Assembly (NCBI GenBank): GCA_016765535.1
Contig: JAESPQ010000024.1
Span: 32,438 to 96,437, forward strand
DNA from: Alteromonadaceae bacterium
GTDB taxonomy: Bacteria; Pseudomonadota; Gammaproteobacteria; Enterobacterales; Alteromonadaceae
DNA: 64,000 nucleotides
Direction: 5' to 3'
Shown: in pieces, positions 18,758-26,592 of the stretch
Layout: each line of letters starts with the position of its first letter
Position numbering within the stretch: position 1 is the stretch's first letter
Program-made: the position numbers and the translations under genes
The notes under the pieces: model-generated
Seen by the model: only the letters and a program-made list of their open reading frames with translations
Told to the model about the DNA's origin: nothing
Databases searched by the model: none

Positions 18758-18946
18758 AACCAATCGGTTATAGCTCGATTGGAAAGCGCCGAAGGAAATC
18801 CGACAATTAAAACACTAACTAGGTATGCAGAAGCACTTGGGGGCATCTACAAATCAACATCACTTAAACAAAGCGAATATTATCAAGCGTATTTAACGTC
18901 AGATAAAGCGCCTATAAAAAGTGATCATGTTTCAAGTTTTCCATAA
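18758..18946 (+). pseudogene. XRE-type HTH regulator, C-terminal fragment
   Basis: In a different frame from the Fic piece, NQSVIARLESAEGNPTIKTL followed by TRYAEALGG is the second half of an XRE/Cro helix-turn-helix domain as in antitoxins and phage-type repressors. It continues 30 residues to TAA at 18944-18946. The first half of the HTH is missing; the join to the Fic fragment near 18757 marks a deletion junction. Confidence 0.72.
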
Positions 18947-19299
18947 AGGCATTAATGATATTCTGAGTGAGCAAGGTAAGCTTACTTTTAGACTACCAAG
19001 AAGATAAAAGTCCACAAAAACTATCAATGTTCACGATAAGAACTCGGGAAGTATCAATGAATTATTCACTCAAAGGGGCGGAAGTTATAATTTTATTTAT
19101 GAAAGGGCGCCAGATAATATAATTGAAAGTTTCAGTGAATCAGAACCTAGCTCAATTCGTGTTTTAAATAATACATAGATCACTACTTTAGGTGTCATTA
19201 TTGTACAAGTACTCACATTGCATTTTATTGTAGCACAACGAGTTTTATCAGCTATTGTTTAAATAGCGTTTCTTCTTTTTGTATTTTTTAGGTAGCAGC
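18947..19299 (+). other. Non-coding stretch with a short ORF remnant
   Basis: No intact gene is seen. A 56-codon open stretch (19008-19178) encodes SINELFTQRGGSYNFIYERA and ends SSIRVLNNT; it has no proper start and looks like the tail of a lost gene. The remaining 120 bp up to the lipoprotein gene is AT-rich and probably carries that gene's promoter. Confidence 0.45.
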
Positions 19300-20226
19300 A
19301 TGATCAAAAAATTATTATTTCTTATTTTTAGTGGCTTACTGGTGTCGTGTGGAGGAACGGGTGACAACACTTCAAACACGCCGCCAGTGGTTAACAATCC
19401 ACTTGAAATAATTCCTATCCATGATACGGTGCCTAATGTTGATTACATTAATGCCAATGATATTATCTTGTATGTTGGTTTTGAAAATAACCAAGTTGGT
19501 ACATACACCGAAGAATTATTTGACGCTGATTTTGATAATCACTGGCAAAGAATAGATGGCATTGCTGCTATCATTGATAACAATGACAATAAAAAATTAG
19601 CTATAACCAGCCCCGCAAATAAGTATAAAAAAGGCTTATGGGCAGGTAAAGACTTAGCCGAATATAATGAATTATATTTGTCGTTTAAAGTGAACTTTGA
19701 TAAAGAGTATGATTTTTCCTTAGGTGGAAAACTTCCTGGCCTCGGTGCCTTAAATACAAACTTACGCGATGCAGACAATAACCAACTGACTCCGACAGGC
19801 TGTAAGGTTATTACCAAAGATCCCGATGCTGGTTTTAGTTTACGCAGCATGTTTAAAGAAAATGGCAAAGCTATTGGTTATTTTTATTATCAAAATAACC
19901 CAAGCACCGATAATTGTGGTGAGCAAGTTCCTTATATGTACAATGGTACAAGCTTCGCTTTTAAAAGAGAAAAAACGTATTTAATCGAGCAGTATGTAAA
20001 AATGAATGACGCTGGTTTAGCTAATGGTATTGTTACGATACATGTGAATGGATTTAAAGTGTTAGAAAAAACAGGGCTAATGTTTAGTGAAAATCGCTTG
20101 TATAAAATTAACCAACTATTCATTAATATTTGGCATGGCGGTAATTCTATTGATTGGGCGCCTAGTGTAAATTCAACGGTAGTGCTTGATGATGTTGCGT
20201 TAAGTAGTGTTGCATTGAGTTATTAA
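19300..20226 (+). CDS. Polysaccharide-lyase-like lipoprotein (PL14-like fold)
   Basis: 308 residues starting with a lipoprotein signal (MIKKLLFLIFSGLLVSCGG, lipobox LVSC) and a Pro/Asn/Thr-rich linker to about residue 45, then a beta-rich domain. LSFKVNFDKEYDFSLGGKLP with LPGLG, a CK motif, GFSLRSMF, YFYYQNN, CGEQVPY, and IEQYVKMN...NGIVTIHVNG, ending near NIWHGG...WAPSVNS, resemble the PL14/alginate-lyase jelly-roll family. If so it cleaves uronate polymers from the outer membrane. Substrate is unproven. AGGT precedes the chosen ATG by about nine bases. It is solitary, with no sugar transporter or kinase nearby. Confidence 0.68.
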   Translation: MIKKLLFLIFSGLLVSCGGTGDNTSNTPPVVNNPLEIIPIHDTVPNVDYINANDIILYVGFENNQVGTYTEELFDADFDNHWQRIDGIAAIIDNNDNKKLAITSPANKYKKGLWAGKDLAEYNELYLSFKVNFDKEYDFSLGGKLPGLGALNTNLRDADNNQLTPTGCKVITKDPDAGFSLRSMFKENGKAIGYFYYQNNPSTDNCGEQVPYMYNGTSFAFKREKTYLIEQYVKMNDAGLANGIVTIHVNGFKVLEKTGLMFSENRLYKINQLFINIWHGGNSIDWAPSVNSTVVLDDVALSSVALSY

Positions 20227-20454
20227 TATAGGTCAATCATAGCTGTCGGGTGACATTCTGTTGGATTACGTTATAACTTAGTCAGCGAACTATAATCCAC
20301 ATTATAATGCGCGTTTTATTAAATCTCACTGTGCTGAATAAATGTGTGGTAGTAAATGTACAAAGGATCACTTTGTTGTGTGAACACTCTATTTTTTGAA
20401 ATGTAAGTAAATGTCTTATGTAATGGTTTAGGTTTGTTTTGTAGGATATGTATT

Positions 20455-20703
20455 ATGGCTCGCACAATGACTGTTGATACAGGTGAAGAATTACGTGGTT
20501 TTGTTGAAAGCTTAGTTGAATCTGGCAGTTACAAAACCAACAGCGAAGTGATCCGTGATGGACTCCGTTTATTCCAAGAAAAACAAGCTGCTTCAAAACT
20601 TGAAACGCTTCGTAAATTGATTGATGAAGGCGAAAATAGCGGAGAAGCTGTTGATTGGAATGTTAATGACTTTTTAAGCCAAATGAAAAAGAATAAATAC
20701 TAA
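20455..20703 (+). CDS. parD: ParD-type antitoxin
   Basis: 82 residues, the normal size. The N-terminal ribbon-helix-helix is seen in MARTMTVDTGEELRGFVESL, VESGSYKTNSEVIRDGLRLF, followed by a charged toxin-binding tail (EAVDWNVNDFLSQMKK). It binds its own promoter as a dimer and neutralises ParE. AGGA lies eight bases before the ATG; an earlier start at 20434 is ruled out by spacing. The cognate toxin gene two bases downstream is frameshifted, so this antitoxin appears to be an orphan. Confidence 0.93.
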   Translation: MARTMTVDTGEELRGFVESLVESGSYKTNSEVIRDGLRLFQEKQAASKLETLRKLIDEGENSGEAVDWNVNDFLSQMKKNKY

Positions 20704-20705
20704 AA

Positions 20706-21010
20706 ATGGCAAAAGCTGCGCATTTTCAACTACGCCAACAAGCCGTACAAGATTTAGATAATATATATATCACTATAGTATACGAGAGTTTGGTACTGCA
20801 AGAGCTGAACAATACATTAGGGATTTAGATAAATCATTCTATCAACTAGCTAAAGCTCCTGCTTTAGGTCGAAAGTATGATCATGTAAGATCTGGGTTGT
20901 TGGCATTTAACGTAGTATATCATATCGTATTTTTTAGGCTGTCTACAGATGGTATCCTTATATTGAGGGTTTTGCACAAATTTATGGATTTTAATCGTCA
21001 CTTGATTTGA
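20706..21010 (+). pseudogene. parE: ParE-type toxin, broken by AT-repeat slippage
   Basis: The gene starts two bases after parD. Translation begins MAKAAHFQLRQQAVQDLDNI, typical of ParE, but leaves frame in a run of five AT units (20761-20770) and stops at 20828 after 40 residues. Removing one AT unit restores LDNIYHYSIREFGTARAEQY, then RKYDHVRSGLLAFNVVYHIV and HKFMDFNRHLI to a TGA at 21010, a full-length toxin of about 100 residues. ParE poisons DNA gyrase; this copy should be inactive unless slippage re-expands the frame. Confidence 0.88.
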
Positions 21011-21051
21011 CTCTTACTATAAAATGATAGAAATCAAGCTACTAAAATTAT

Positions 21052-21621
21052 CTATGCAATGAAAGCTTGGCACCAAGCAGGTAAAGGATCGATTTGCTGT
21101 GTGATCACACCATTTTTGATGGTTATGACTTTTTGAAAAGGTTTTTCTAAACTGGAATTATCAAATACAATAAAGTTATCGCTAAGTTGTGCTGCAACAG
21201 CAACATTTTTTAAGGTACGTGGAATGCGTGAATGAATTTTATCTTCAGGAACACTATGCCCACCTTGATCCACTCTATTAATTACCCTAGCAACATTAAG
21301 CTCAGCATTTTTAACATGTATAAAAACTAAATTTATGCTGTAGCCTAAGGTTTTAGCCTTAGCAACAAAATCAATTTTTGATGGGTGAGAAAAAACTGTT
21401 TCAAAACAAAATGAACGACCTTTTGTTAATAAATCTTCGCGCATCTTTTCGGCAATGCGAGCCGCTTCATAACTGTATTTTTCTGCTTCATCTGCAAAAA
21501 TGGACTTAGCTATTTCATCAGCATTAACAAAAGCAATGCCTTTAGGTTTTAAAAATGCATTGAAGAAAGTTGTTTTGCCAGCACCATTACCACCAGTTAG
21601 TAACCATAAAGATTTAGTCAT
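21052..21621 (-). CDS. Zeta-toxin-like P-loop kinase
   Basis: 189 residues. Walker A GGNGAGKTT is at residues 10-18, followed by NADEIAKSIF, SFCFETVFSHPSK and a basic RIPRTLKNV segment, the pattern of zeta-toxin/UDP-GlcNAc-kinase-like proteins. Zeta toxins phosphorylate cell-wall precursors. The start overlaps the stop of the upstream ParD-like gene by one base (TAATG), a coupled antitoxin-toxin pair. The substrate is unproven; it could be a related non-toxic kinase. The gene is intact. Confidence 0.85.
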   Translation of the reverse strand: MTKSLWLLTGGNGAGKTTFFNAFLKPKGIAFVNADEIAKSIFADEAEKYSYEAARIAEKMREDLLTKGRSFCFETVFSHPSKIDFVAKAKTLGYSINLVFIHVKNAELNVARVINRVDQGGHSVPEDKIHSRIPRTLKNVAVAAQLSDNFIVFDNSSLEKPFQKVITIKNGVITQQIDPLPAWCQAFIA

Positions 21622-22031
21622 TAATTTTTATGCTCAGCAACAAACGCACCATTTTTAAAATGCCCTAAAGTAACACTACCATTAGGTTTTACTTGTTCTA
21701 ACAAACCAAGATAGTGTGAACTGGCTTGATATTTTATCGTGTTGTTAGCAATTGCTTTTTTAAGTTCATCGTTGTTTGAGCGAATTTCTACTTCTTGCAT
21801 AAGTTCATCGAAGTCAATAACAGGATCAATGGTAGGTTTAACCGAAACTTTAGCTAAACCAGCACTTATTGATAGTAAAACTTCAGGGGATAAAATCTCA
21901 CTCACCTTTTGACCTAATGATGCCCAATACTCAATTTGTTCAGCAGCACTACGGTGCATCAATGCACCAACAGCGGCTGCCGATTGCATGAGATTATTTT
22001 GAAGTCTGATCGGGGAATTCGCTTTTGCCAT
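21621..22031 (-). CDS. ParD-like antitoxin of the zeta-like kinase
   Basis: 136 residues. The start MAKANSPIRLQNNLMQSAAA followed by HRSAAEQIEYWASLGQKV is typical of the ParD-like antitoxin family (ribbon-helix-helix DNA binding plus a variable tail). It is the first gene of the two-gene module with the zeta-like kinase. Expected to bind the toxin and repress the operon; the ~30 bp just upstream (22032-22066) would hold its operator. No damage is seen. Confidence 0.82.
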   Translation of the reverse strand: MAKANSPIRLQNNLMQSAAAVGALMHRSAAEQIEYWASLGQKVSEILSPEVLLSISAGLAKVSVKPTIDPVIDFDELMQEVEIRSNNDELKKAIANNTIKYQASSHYLGLLEQVKPNGSVTLGHFKNGAFVAEHKN

Positions 22032-22202
22032 AATGATTTCCTACAGTAAAATATGTTTGTAGCAAAATGCTACGTACTTTTTATTCTAGCAAATTATATT
22101 CATTAGGCAAAATAATATCAGCTTACTTTTTTGTTTATCGAGCTATTTTAATTCTTTCTTGGGGATTGTGTTATACCAATTTGATTAAATTTCTTCCCAA
22201 CT

Positions 22203-22301
22203 CAGAGCTATGCTCGATGTTCAATAACAAGGCAAATTTGTTTAGATCTAGTTATTCTAAATCAAATAAATTTAACGAAGTTAGTGGGCATCGAGCAAGC
22301 T
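22203..22301. repeat. Intergenic hairpin repeat with outer GCTCGATG arms
   Basis: Outer arms TGCTCGATG / CATCGAGCA enclose AAGGCAAATTTGTTTAGATC...TAGTTATTCTA...AAATAAATTTAACGAAG. The internal arms AAATTTGTTTAGAT and ATCAAATAAATTT are partly complementary. A 113-codon open frame across this stretch is repeat, not a gene. It leads directly into the next repeat, and the same pair occurs at 28.5-28.7 kb. Confidence 0.7.
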
Positions 22302-22306
22302 CCCAA

Positions 22307-22458
22307 AGGGCGAGTTTAAAAGGCTTATATGCGGCGTTATTGATTTTGATAAGGAACCTGCATGGATGCAGGGTATTAGACAATGCAGGAGCATATTGTC
22401 CTGAATAACCATTATATTCAATCAATGCCTTGCCTCTAAGCCTTTTAATTCTCGCTGA
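22307..22458 (+). repeat. Intergenic hairpin repeat with a ~45-bp insert
   Basis: GGGCGAGTTTAAAAGGCTTA...GCGGCGTTATTGAT...AATAACCATTAT...ATCAATGCCTTGCCTCTAAG...CTTTTAATTCTCGCTGA. It matches 28636-28740 closely but carries about 45 extra bases (CCTGCATGGATGCAGG...CAATGCAGGAGCATATTGTC) in the middle. The reverse complement of part of that insert (GACAATATCTCCTGCATTGT) appears at 26413-26432, so the insert is itself a mobile or repeated piece. Confidence 0.8.
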
Positions 22459-22588
22459 GTGTGAAAGAACTTAATCAACTTGGTATTAATTGCATAAGCG
22501 ATAAACTCAGCAGCATTAGTAAAATTATATTTAGCTTTTAAAGTGTCATATGTTTGCTATATTTTCGTTAGATGATTGGGAGTTTATT

Positions 22589-22987
22589 ATGACAATAGCC
22601 AGTAAAGTAAAAATGAGAATTAATCGCTCAAAGCGGTATGTTTTTGCGCGTGCTGACTTTACTGATATTGCGGGATATGATCAAGTAGGACGTGAGTTAA
22701 AAAAGCTTGTTGATACTGAATATTTATTACGTATAGGTTATGGACTTTATACTAAAGCAAGAAAAAACCGTATTACAGGTAACTTGATGGCAGCTTCTCC
22801 CGCAGGTGCTGATGGTGTTATTTTAGAAGCAATTGAAAAGCTCGGTATTGATTATACCTTTGATGAATTTTCACAACGAAGTATTGATGGTGATAGCTTG
22901 CAAATACCTGCTTCATTTCAAATTATTACCAACAACCGCTTCAAGCGAAAAATTGTTGTAAATAATAGAGCGATTAATGCCAATTGA
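22589..22987 (+). CDS. AbiEi-like antitoxin (DUF6088)
   Basis: 132 residues. IASKVKMRINRSKRYVFARA, then GYDQVGRELKKLVDTEYLL and GLYTKARKNRITGNLMAA show the winged-helix and following segment of DUF6088/AbiEi-type antitoxins, which repress their own operon and oppose an AbiEii nucleotidyltransferase. The end (PASFQIITNNRFKRKIVVNN) looks complete for the short DUF6088 form. The ATG at 22589 has GGGAG seven bases before it. Its toxin partner follows at once but is destroyed. Confidence 0.85.
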   Translation: MTIASKVKMRINRSKRYVFARADFTDIAGYDQVGRELKKLVDTEYLLRIGYGLYTKARKNRITGNLMAASPAGADGVILEAIEKLGIDYTFDEFSQRSIDGDSLQIPASFQIITNNRFKRKIVVNNRAINAN

Positions 22988-23003
22988 TACAAGTTTATTC
23001 TAA

Positions 23004-23239
23004 GATGTTTCTGATGCTTTGGGCATGGGGAGGGGGATCCTGCCATTGTTGAAAAAGATTACTATGTTGTTGCACTGCTAAAGTTGCTGTCAGAATTTTC
23101 ATCTGAGACTCACTCATTGGTATTTTCTGGTGGTACAGCATTAGCCAAATCGGGCATTAACACTCATCGAATGTCAGAAGATGTTGATATAAAAATCATT
23201 CCTAAAGATTTATCTGGTATTGATAAACAAAACTATTAG
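23004..23239 (+). pseudogene. AbiEii-type nucleotidyltransferase toxin, broken
   Basis: Fragments in two frames. The first reads DVSDALG at 23004-23024; after a frameshift the second (23018 onward) reads FGHGEGDPAIVEKDYYVVAL, then VFSGGTALAKSGIN and HRMSEDVDIKIIPKD, ending at TAG 23239. GGTALAK and SEDVDIK are the nucleotidyltransferase active-site motifs (GG and DxD) of AbiEii/AbiGii toxins. The N-terminus lacks a start in frame and at least two-thirds of the C-terminus is gone, so it is a dead toxin next to an intact antitoxin. Confidence 0.85.
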
Positions 23240-23634
23240 TAAATACAACCCAAACCAACTGCTATCACTGGTGCTAATACCCAGTTCGGAAATTTACACC
23301 ATCAACTAACTTACCCTATTAATTTAATACCGCAGTTTTAGCAGCCTATACACAAACTCTATTACCCTATAGCAACGGATTAAATCCTTTTTTACTCGCA
23401 CAATTTATTAATGATTAATGATTAATGAATAAGCTTTCTATCAATAGGTAAACTAATCAACCAAAACTCACTTACTCTAGGTAAAAGTAGTGCCCTAGTA
23501 AGGGGGATATTTCGTGCCTATTAACTACTTGGTATGACAGGATTAAATCACGTATGGGATGCAGAATAAGTGGGGTAGGTGGATTTATTGGTGCTAGTGA
23601 GATCTATTATAGAATTCGACCAATCGATAGATAC
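23240..23634. other. Degenerate non-coding stretch
   Basis: About 395 bp between the AbiEii fragment and the tRNA terminator. Every frame is interrupted; short open pieces match no family I recognise. A triple ATTAATGATTAATGATTAATGA tract lies near 23.41 kb. It is probably decayed remains of the accessory stretch. No att-like copy of the tRNA 3' end was found. Confidence 0.5.
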
Positions 23635-23660
23635 AAAAAAGCCCTAACCGAGGTTAGGGC
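23635..23660 (-). terminator. Terminator of the tRNA-Phe/tRNA-Thr transcript
   Basis: On the minus strand GCCCTAACC / GGTTAGGGC form a perfect 9-bp stem with a two-base loop, followed by TTTTTT. It lies 20 bp past the encoded CCA of tRNA-Thr. Confidence 0.93.
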
Positions 23661-23680
23661 TTGATGCTTCCTTTGAGGAA

Positions 23681-23756
<76 letters not shown>

Positions 23757-23875
23757 ACACAAAACTGTGTGCGATATTCTATTCAATTTTAATGTCTTAC
23801 GAGAAGAACTTGAAAAATATCTTGGCACCGAAATAATGATTTACTTATAAAGTAACATCACCACTTCTTTAATGA

Positions 23876-23951
23876 TGGTGCCTCGACCCGGAATCGAACC
23901 AGGGACACGAGGATTTTCAATCCTCTGCTCTACCGACTGAGCTATCGAGGC
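23876..23951 (-). tRNA. tRNA-Phe (anticodon GAA)
   Basis: 76 nt with encoded CCA. Acceptor stem GCCTCGA/TCGAGGC, anticodon stem GAGGA/TCCTC around TTGAAAA (anticodon GAA), T-loop GTTCGATTC. It is the first gene of a two-tRNA transcript with tRNA-Thr 119 bp downstream. Confidence 0.97.
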
Positions 23952-24031
23952 ACAATAATAATTAACTAAACTTATATTTGTACTAATGTCTTCTTGTTAA
24001 GCTTTTTGGCTTTGCCTTGAAGACGGGCGCT

Positions 24032-24060
24032 ATTAGACTGTTTTTCCTTTTCGCCGTCAA
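24032..24060 (-). promoter_or_regulatory. Sigma-70 promoter of the tRNA operon
   Basis: On the minus strand TTGACG (-35, 24055-24060) and TCTAAT (-10, 24032-24037) are separated by 17 bp and followed by a GC-rich discriminator GCGCCCGTC, typical of stringently controlled stable-RNA promoters. It lies about 80 bp upstream of mature tRNA-Phe. Confidence 0.8.
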
Positions 24061-24145
24061 CCTTTTTTTTAAAAAAAAGGTTTGTTTGGCGTTTTTTTCT
24101 GCGCATTGTCTTTAAATGAAGCAAAAACAGTCCAAATTGAGCTGA

Positions 24146-24418
24146 TTATTTACTTGGTGGTACGTAACCTTCTATTTCTGGTTCTTTACCTTCAAACAAA
24201 TAAGCGACCATGGCTTGTTCTAAAAATGCACGATCGTTAGCTTCCATCATGTTCATTTTCTTTTCGTTGATCAACATGGTTTGCTTTTTTTGCCACATAG
24301 CCCATGCTTCTTTACTAATATTATCAAAAATACGCTTACCCACTTCGCCGGGGTAAAGTTGAAAGCCTAACCCTTCGGCTTCTTTATCTAAAAATTTACA
24401 ATGTACTGTGCGACTCAT
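24146..24418 (-). CDS. yggX: YggX family Fe(II)-trafficking / oxidative-damage protection protein
   Basis: 90 residues, full length for the family: [17 protein letters not shown], then [17 protein letters not shown] and [15 protein letters not shown]. The single Cys (residue 7) is the conserved one. YggX protects iron-sulfur enzymes from oxidation and may handle labile Fe(II). It follows mutY by 42 bp on the same strand, the usual mutY-yggX operon, and suits a neighbour that itself needs a 4Fe-4S cluster. Confidence 0.95.
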   Translation of the reverse strand: MSRTVHCKFLDKEAEGLGFQLYPGEVGKRIFDNISKEAWAMWQKKQTMLINEKKMNMMEANDRAFLEQAMVAYLFEGKEPEIEGYVPPSK

Positions 24419-24460
24419 AATAAATGTCTTCTCTTATTTGTCAGTGCTAGTTTGTGGCGA

Positions 24461-25564
24461 CTAAATTGTCGTTGCTAATAAAGTTAATAATTTTTTTGTT
24501 GATGCGGCTAGGCCAACATTACTTTGCTGTTGTAAATTATACCATTGTTGTTGGTTATTTTCGTTAACTTCTTGGCTGTTTATTAATTCACAATCGACCA
24601 CTAAAGGTGTTATGTCCAAATGAAAGTGACTAAAGGTATGGCGAAATTCAGTTAATAGTTGTTGCTCTATTGGTTTTAGGTTTTCTTTTGCTAATAATGC
24701 ATTTAATTGCTCGAGTTCTGTTATTTCATAAAAACACCATAAACCACCCCAAATACCTGTTGGGGGACGCTTTTCCATTAGCACTAATTCTTCTTCGTTT
24801 CCTTCTACATGGGTTTTAATGCGCGGGATCACCATTATAGTGCGTTTTTCAGGAATTTTTTTCTTTGGTTTTTTTTGTGGGTATTGGCTTTGTAAGTCAG
24901 CAGCTTTGGCTAAGCAAGAATATTGTACTGGGCATTGCTCGCAATTGGGCTTGCTGCGTGTGCAAACGGTTGCGCCTAAGTCCATCATGGCTTGATTATA
25001 AAAGGCAGTGTCTTGTGTCGGTGTTAACTGCTCGGTGAGTTGCCATAAGGTTTTATCAAATTTACTCAAACCATTATAACCGTCAACTAAATAGCAACGC
25101 GCTAAAACACGTTTTACATTACCGTCGAGTATCGATTGTGCTTGATTGAGTGCTAATGACAAAATGGCACCAGCGGTTGAGCGACCAATGCCAGATAAAG
25201 CGATCACTTCATCTATATTTTCTGGAAACTTCCCCTGAAAATCATCTCTAATAGTTTTTGCCGCTTTATGTAAATTACGGGCGCGGGCGTAATAACCTAA
25301 ACCAGTCCAATGATGTAGTACTGTATCTTCATCGGCATTAGCTAATGCAATAATCGTTGGAAAGCTTTTCATAAAGCGTTGGTAATAAGGAATAACGGTT
25401 GCCACTTGGGTTTGTTGCAGCATAATTTCAGAAACCCACACGCTATAGGGCGTTTTATTTTGTTGCCAAGGTAAGTGTTTTCTTCCTTGTCGGTGATACC
25501 AACTAACAATTAGTTGGCTAAATTGTAAAGCGGAGTCTTGCTTTATAGTGATACTTTGGCTCAT
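24461..25564 (-). CDS. mutY: A/G-specific adenine DNA glycosylase
   Basis: 367 residues. Removes adenine mispaired with 8-oxoguanine. The catalytic Glu is in [20 protein letters not shown], the helix-hairpin-helix is [13 protein letters not shown], the catalytic Asp in [12 protein letters not shown], and the 4Fe-4S ligands are C-X6-C-X2-C-X5-C ([17 protein letters not shown]). The C-terminal NUDIX-like lesion-recognition domain follows ([19 protein letters not shown]). Start ATG at 25564. Divergent from yggL. Confidence 0.97.
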   Translation of the reverse strand: MSQSITIKQDSALQFSQLIVSWYHRQGRKHLPWQQNKTPYSVWVSEIMLQQTQVATVIPYYQRFMKSFPTIIALANADEDTVLHHWTGLGYYARARNLHKAAKTIRDDFQGKFPENIDEVIALSGIGRSTAGAILSLALNQAQSILDGNVKRVLARCYLVDGYNGLSKFDKTLWQLTEQLTPTQDTAFYNQAMMDLGATVCTRSKPNCEQCPVQYSCLAKAADLQSQYPQKKPKKKIPEKRTIMVIPRIKTHVEGNEEELVLMEKRPPTGIWGGLWCFYEITELEQLNALLAKENLKPIEQQLLTEFRHTFSHFHLDITPLVVDCELINSQEVNENNQQQWYNLQQQSNVGLAASTKKLLTLLATTI

Positions 25565-25734
25565 TTATAATGACTTATTTTTAAATAATAATAATGTTAT
25601 GGCTGAGCAGTGTAGTAAAATAGTGAAAACAGCTCAATAAATGTATTTTTTTATTGGCAAATAACTTATTTAATACTATGCTCCGCGGTAATTGTATAAA
25701 TGCATAGATTAGCGCAAACACAAAAGGTTTTATC

Positions 25735-26073
25735 ATGAAAATAGACGCAAAAAATCGTAGTACCCGTTTACGTAAAAAATTACGTGTTGATGAATTTCAA
25801 GAGTTAGGTTTTGATGTCGCATGGCAGTTTAATGAAGGTATTACCGGTGAAGAATTAGATACTTTTATAACTAAATTTTTTGCTGAAGTTATTGAACCTA
25901 ATGGTTTAGGTTTTGGTGGTGAGGGCGATCATTTATGGCATGGTTTAATTTGCACACAAAAATTAGGTAAATGTACCAATGAACATCGTCAAGCGGTTGA
26001 AAAATGGTTAACTGACAATGGTGCTAAATCAGCATCGGTTAGTGAGCTTTACGATGTATGGTGGGCTGAATAA
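25735..26073 (+). CDS. yggL: YggL family 50S ribosome-associated protein
   Basis: 112 residues: RSTRLRKKLRVDEFQELGFD, FNEGITGEELDTFITKF and LGFGGEGDHLWHGLICTQ match YggL (DUF469). The family is linked to the large ribosomal subunit. In E. coli the order is mutY, trmB, yggL; here yggL comes directly after mutY and trmB lies 519 bp further on. Confidence 0.92.
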   Translation: MKIDAKNRSTRLRKKLRVDEFQELGFDVAWQFNEGITGEELDTFITKFFAEVIEPNGLGFGGEGDHLWHGLICTQKLGKCTNEHRQAVEKWLTDNGAKSASVSELYDVWWAE

Positions 26074-26141
26074 CTTTATTCGTCATAAATGAACTTTATA
26101 CTGCGTTCCTTACCTTGTTTTTTAACATCACTTAGTGAACT

Positions 26142-26203
26142 AAGCTCAGTGAAAAATCAAGATAATCGCCTTGTCTAAAGCCCATTTATTTAGATTAAAG
26201 AGT
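26142..26203 (+). repeat. 62-bp direct repeat, left copy
   Basis: AAGCTCAGTGAAAAATCAAG...CGCCTTGTCTAAA...CATTTATTTAGA...AAAGAGT. It matches 26330-26391 at 57 of 62 positions. Between the copies lies a hairpin repeat. It is part of a 519-bp gene-free gap between yggL and trmB. Confidence 0.85.
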
Positions 26204-26224
26204 CTCTTAAAATTTTAAAATACT

Positions 26225-26305
26225 TTATACGGCGTTAAGTAAATTTGAAATAGGTTAACTATGTCTACATTTACTTGCCTTGTCTAAACTGTTTTTAATT
26301 CTCTC
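26225..26305 (+). repeat. Intergenic hairpin repeat
   Basis: ATACGGCGTTAAGTAAATTT...AAATAGGTTAACTATGTC...TTTACTTGCCTTGTCT. The arms AAGTAAATTTGAAATAGG and its partner TACATTTACTT match the same template as the 15.6-kb copy (in opposite orientation). It lies between the two 62-bp direct repeats. Confidence 0.72.
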
Positions 26306-26329
26306 AGACTGAATTTAATTTATTGGGAT

Positions 26330-26391
26330 AAGCTCCGTGAAAAATTAAGATAAGCGCCTTGTCTAAAACCCATTTATTTAGAATAAAGAGT
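26330..26391 (+). repeat. 62-bp direct repeat, right copy
   Basis: AAGCTCCGTGAAAAATTAAG...CGCCTTGTCTAAA...CATTTATTTAGA...AAAGAGT, five differences from 26142-26203. Just after it, AAGACAATATCTCCTGCATT is the same piece found inserted, in reverse, inside the 22.3-kb repeat. Confidence 0.85.
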
Positions 26392-26454
26392 TATAGTTAG
26401 AATTGTCGCAGCAAGACAATATCTCCTGCATTGTCTAATAAATTACATCCCTGT

Positions 26455-26562
26455 AACGTAAGCTACGACCTACATGGCTAATAGTGTTTTTTGTCGGATT
26501 AAAATCCGTATATGGTTAACGGTGTTTGTTTGTAGGTTTTCACGAGCGTAGCGAGGCACAAC
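26455..26562. repeat. Relative of the 167-bp / TGTAGGTC repeat
   Basis: ACGACCTACATGG near 26465 and TGTAGGTTTTCACGAGCGTA near 26532 bound an 80-bp stretch. The right part matches the reverse complement of the element at 58985-59061 (ACGAGCGCAGCGAGG). An internal GGATTAAAATCC hairpin is also present. It precedes trmB directly and may carry its promoter. Confidence 0.6.
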
Positions 26563-26592
26563 ATTTTTATAAGTAACAAAAGTAAAAATAAT

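Noticed and set aside
22067..22408. 113-residue plus-strand ORF
   Set aside because: It runs through the two hairpin repeats; there is no SD and no family-like composition.
23240..23634. Hidden gene between AbiEii and the tRNAs
   Set aside because: Stops occur in all frames, with no recognisable protein pieces.
18582..23680. Integrated element bounded by tRNA-Thr att sites
   Set aside because: No integrase gene and no second copy of the tRNA 3' end was found; the region is only described as accessory.
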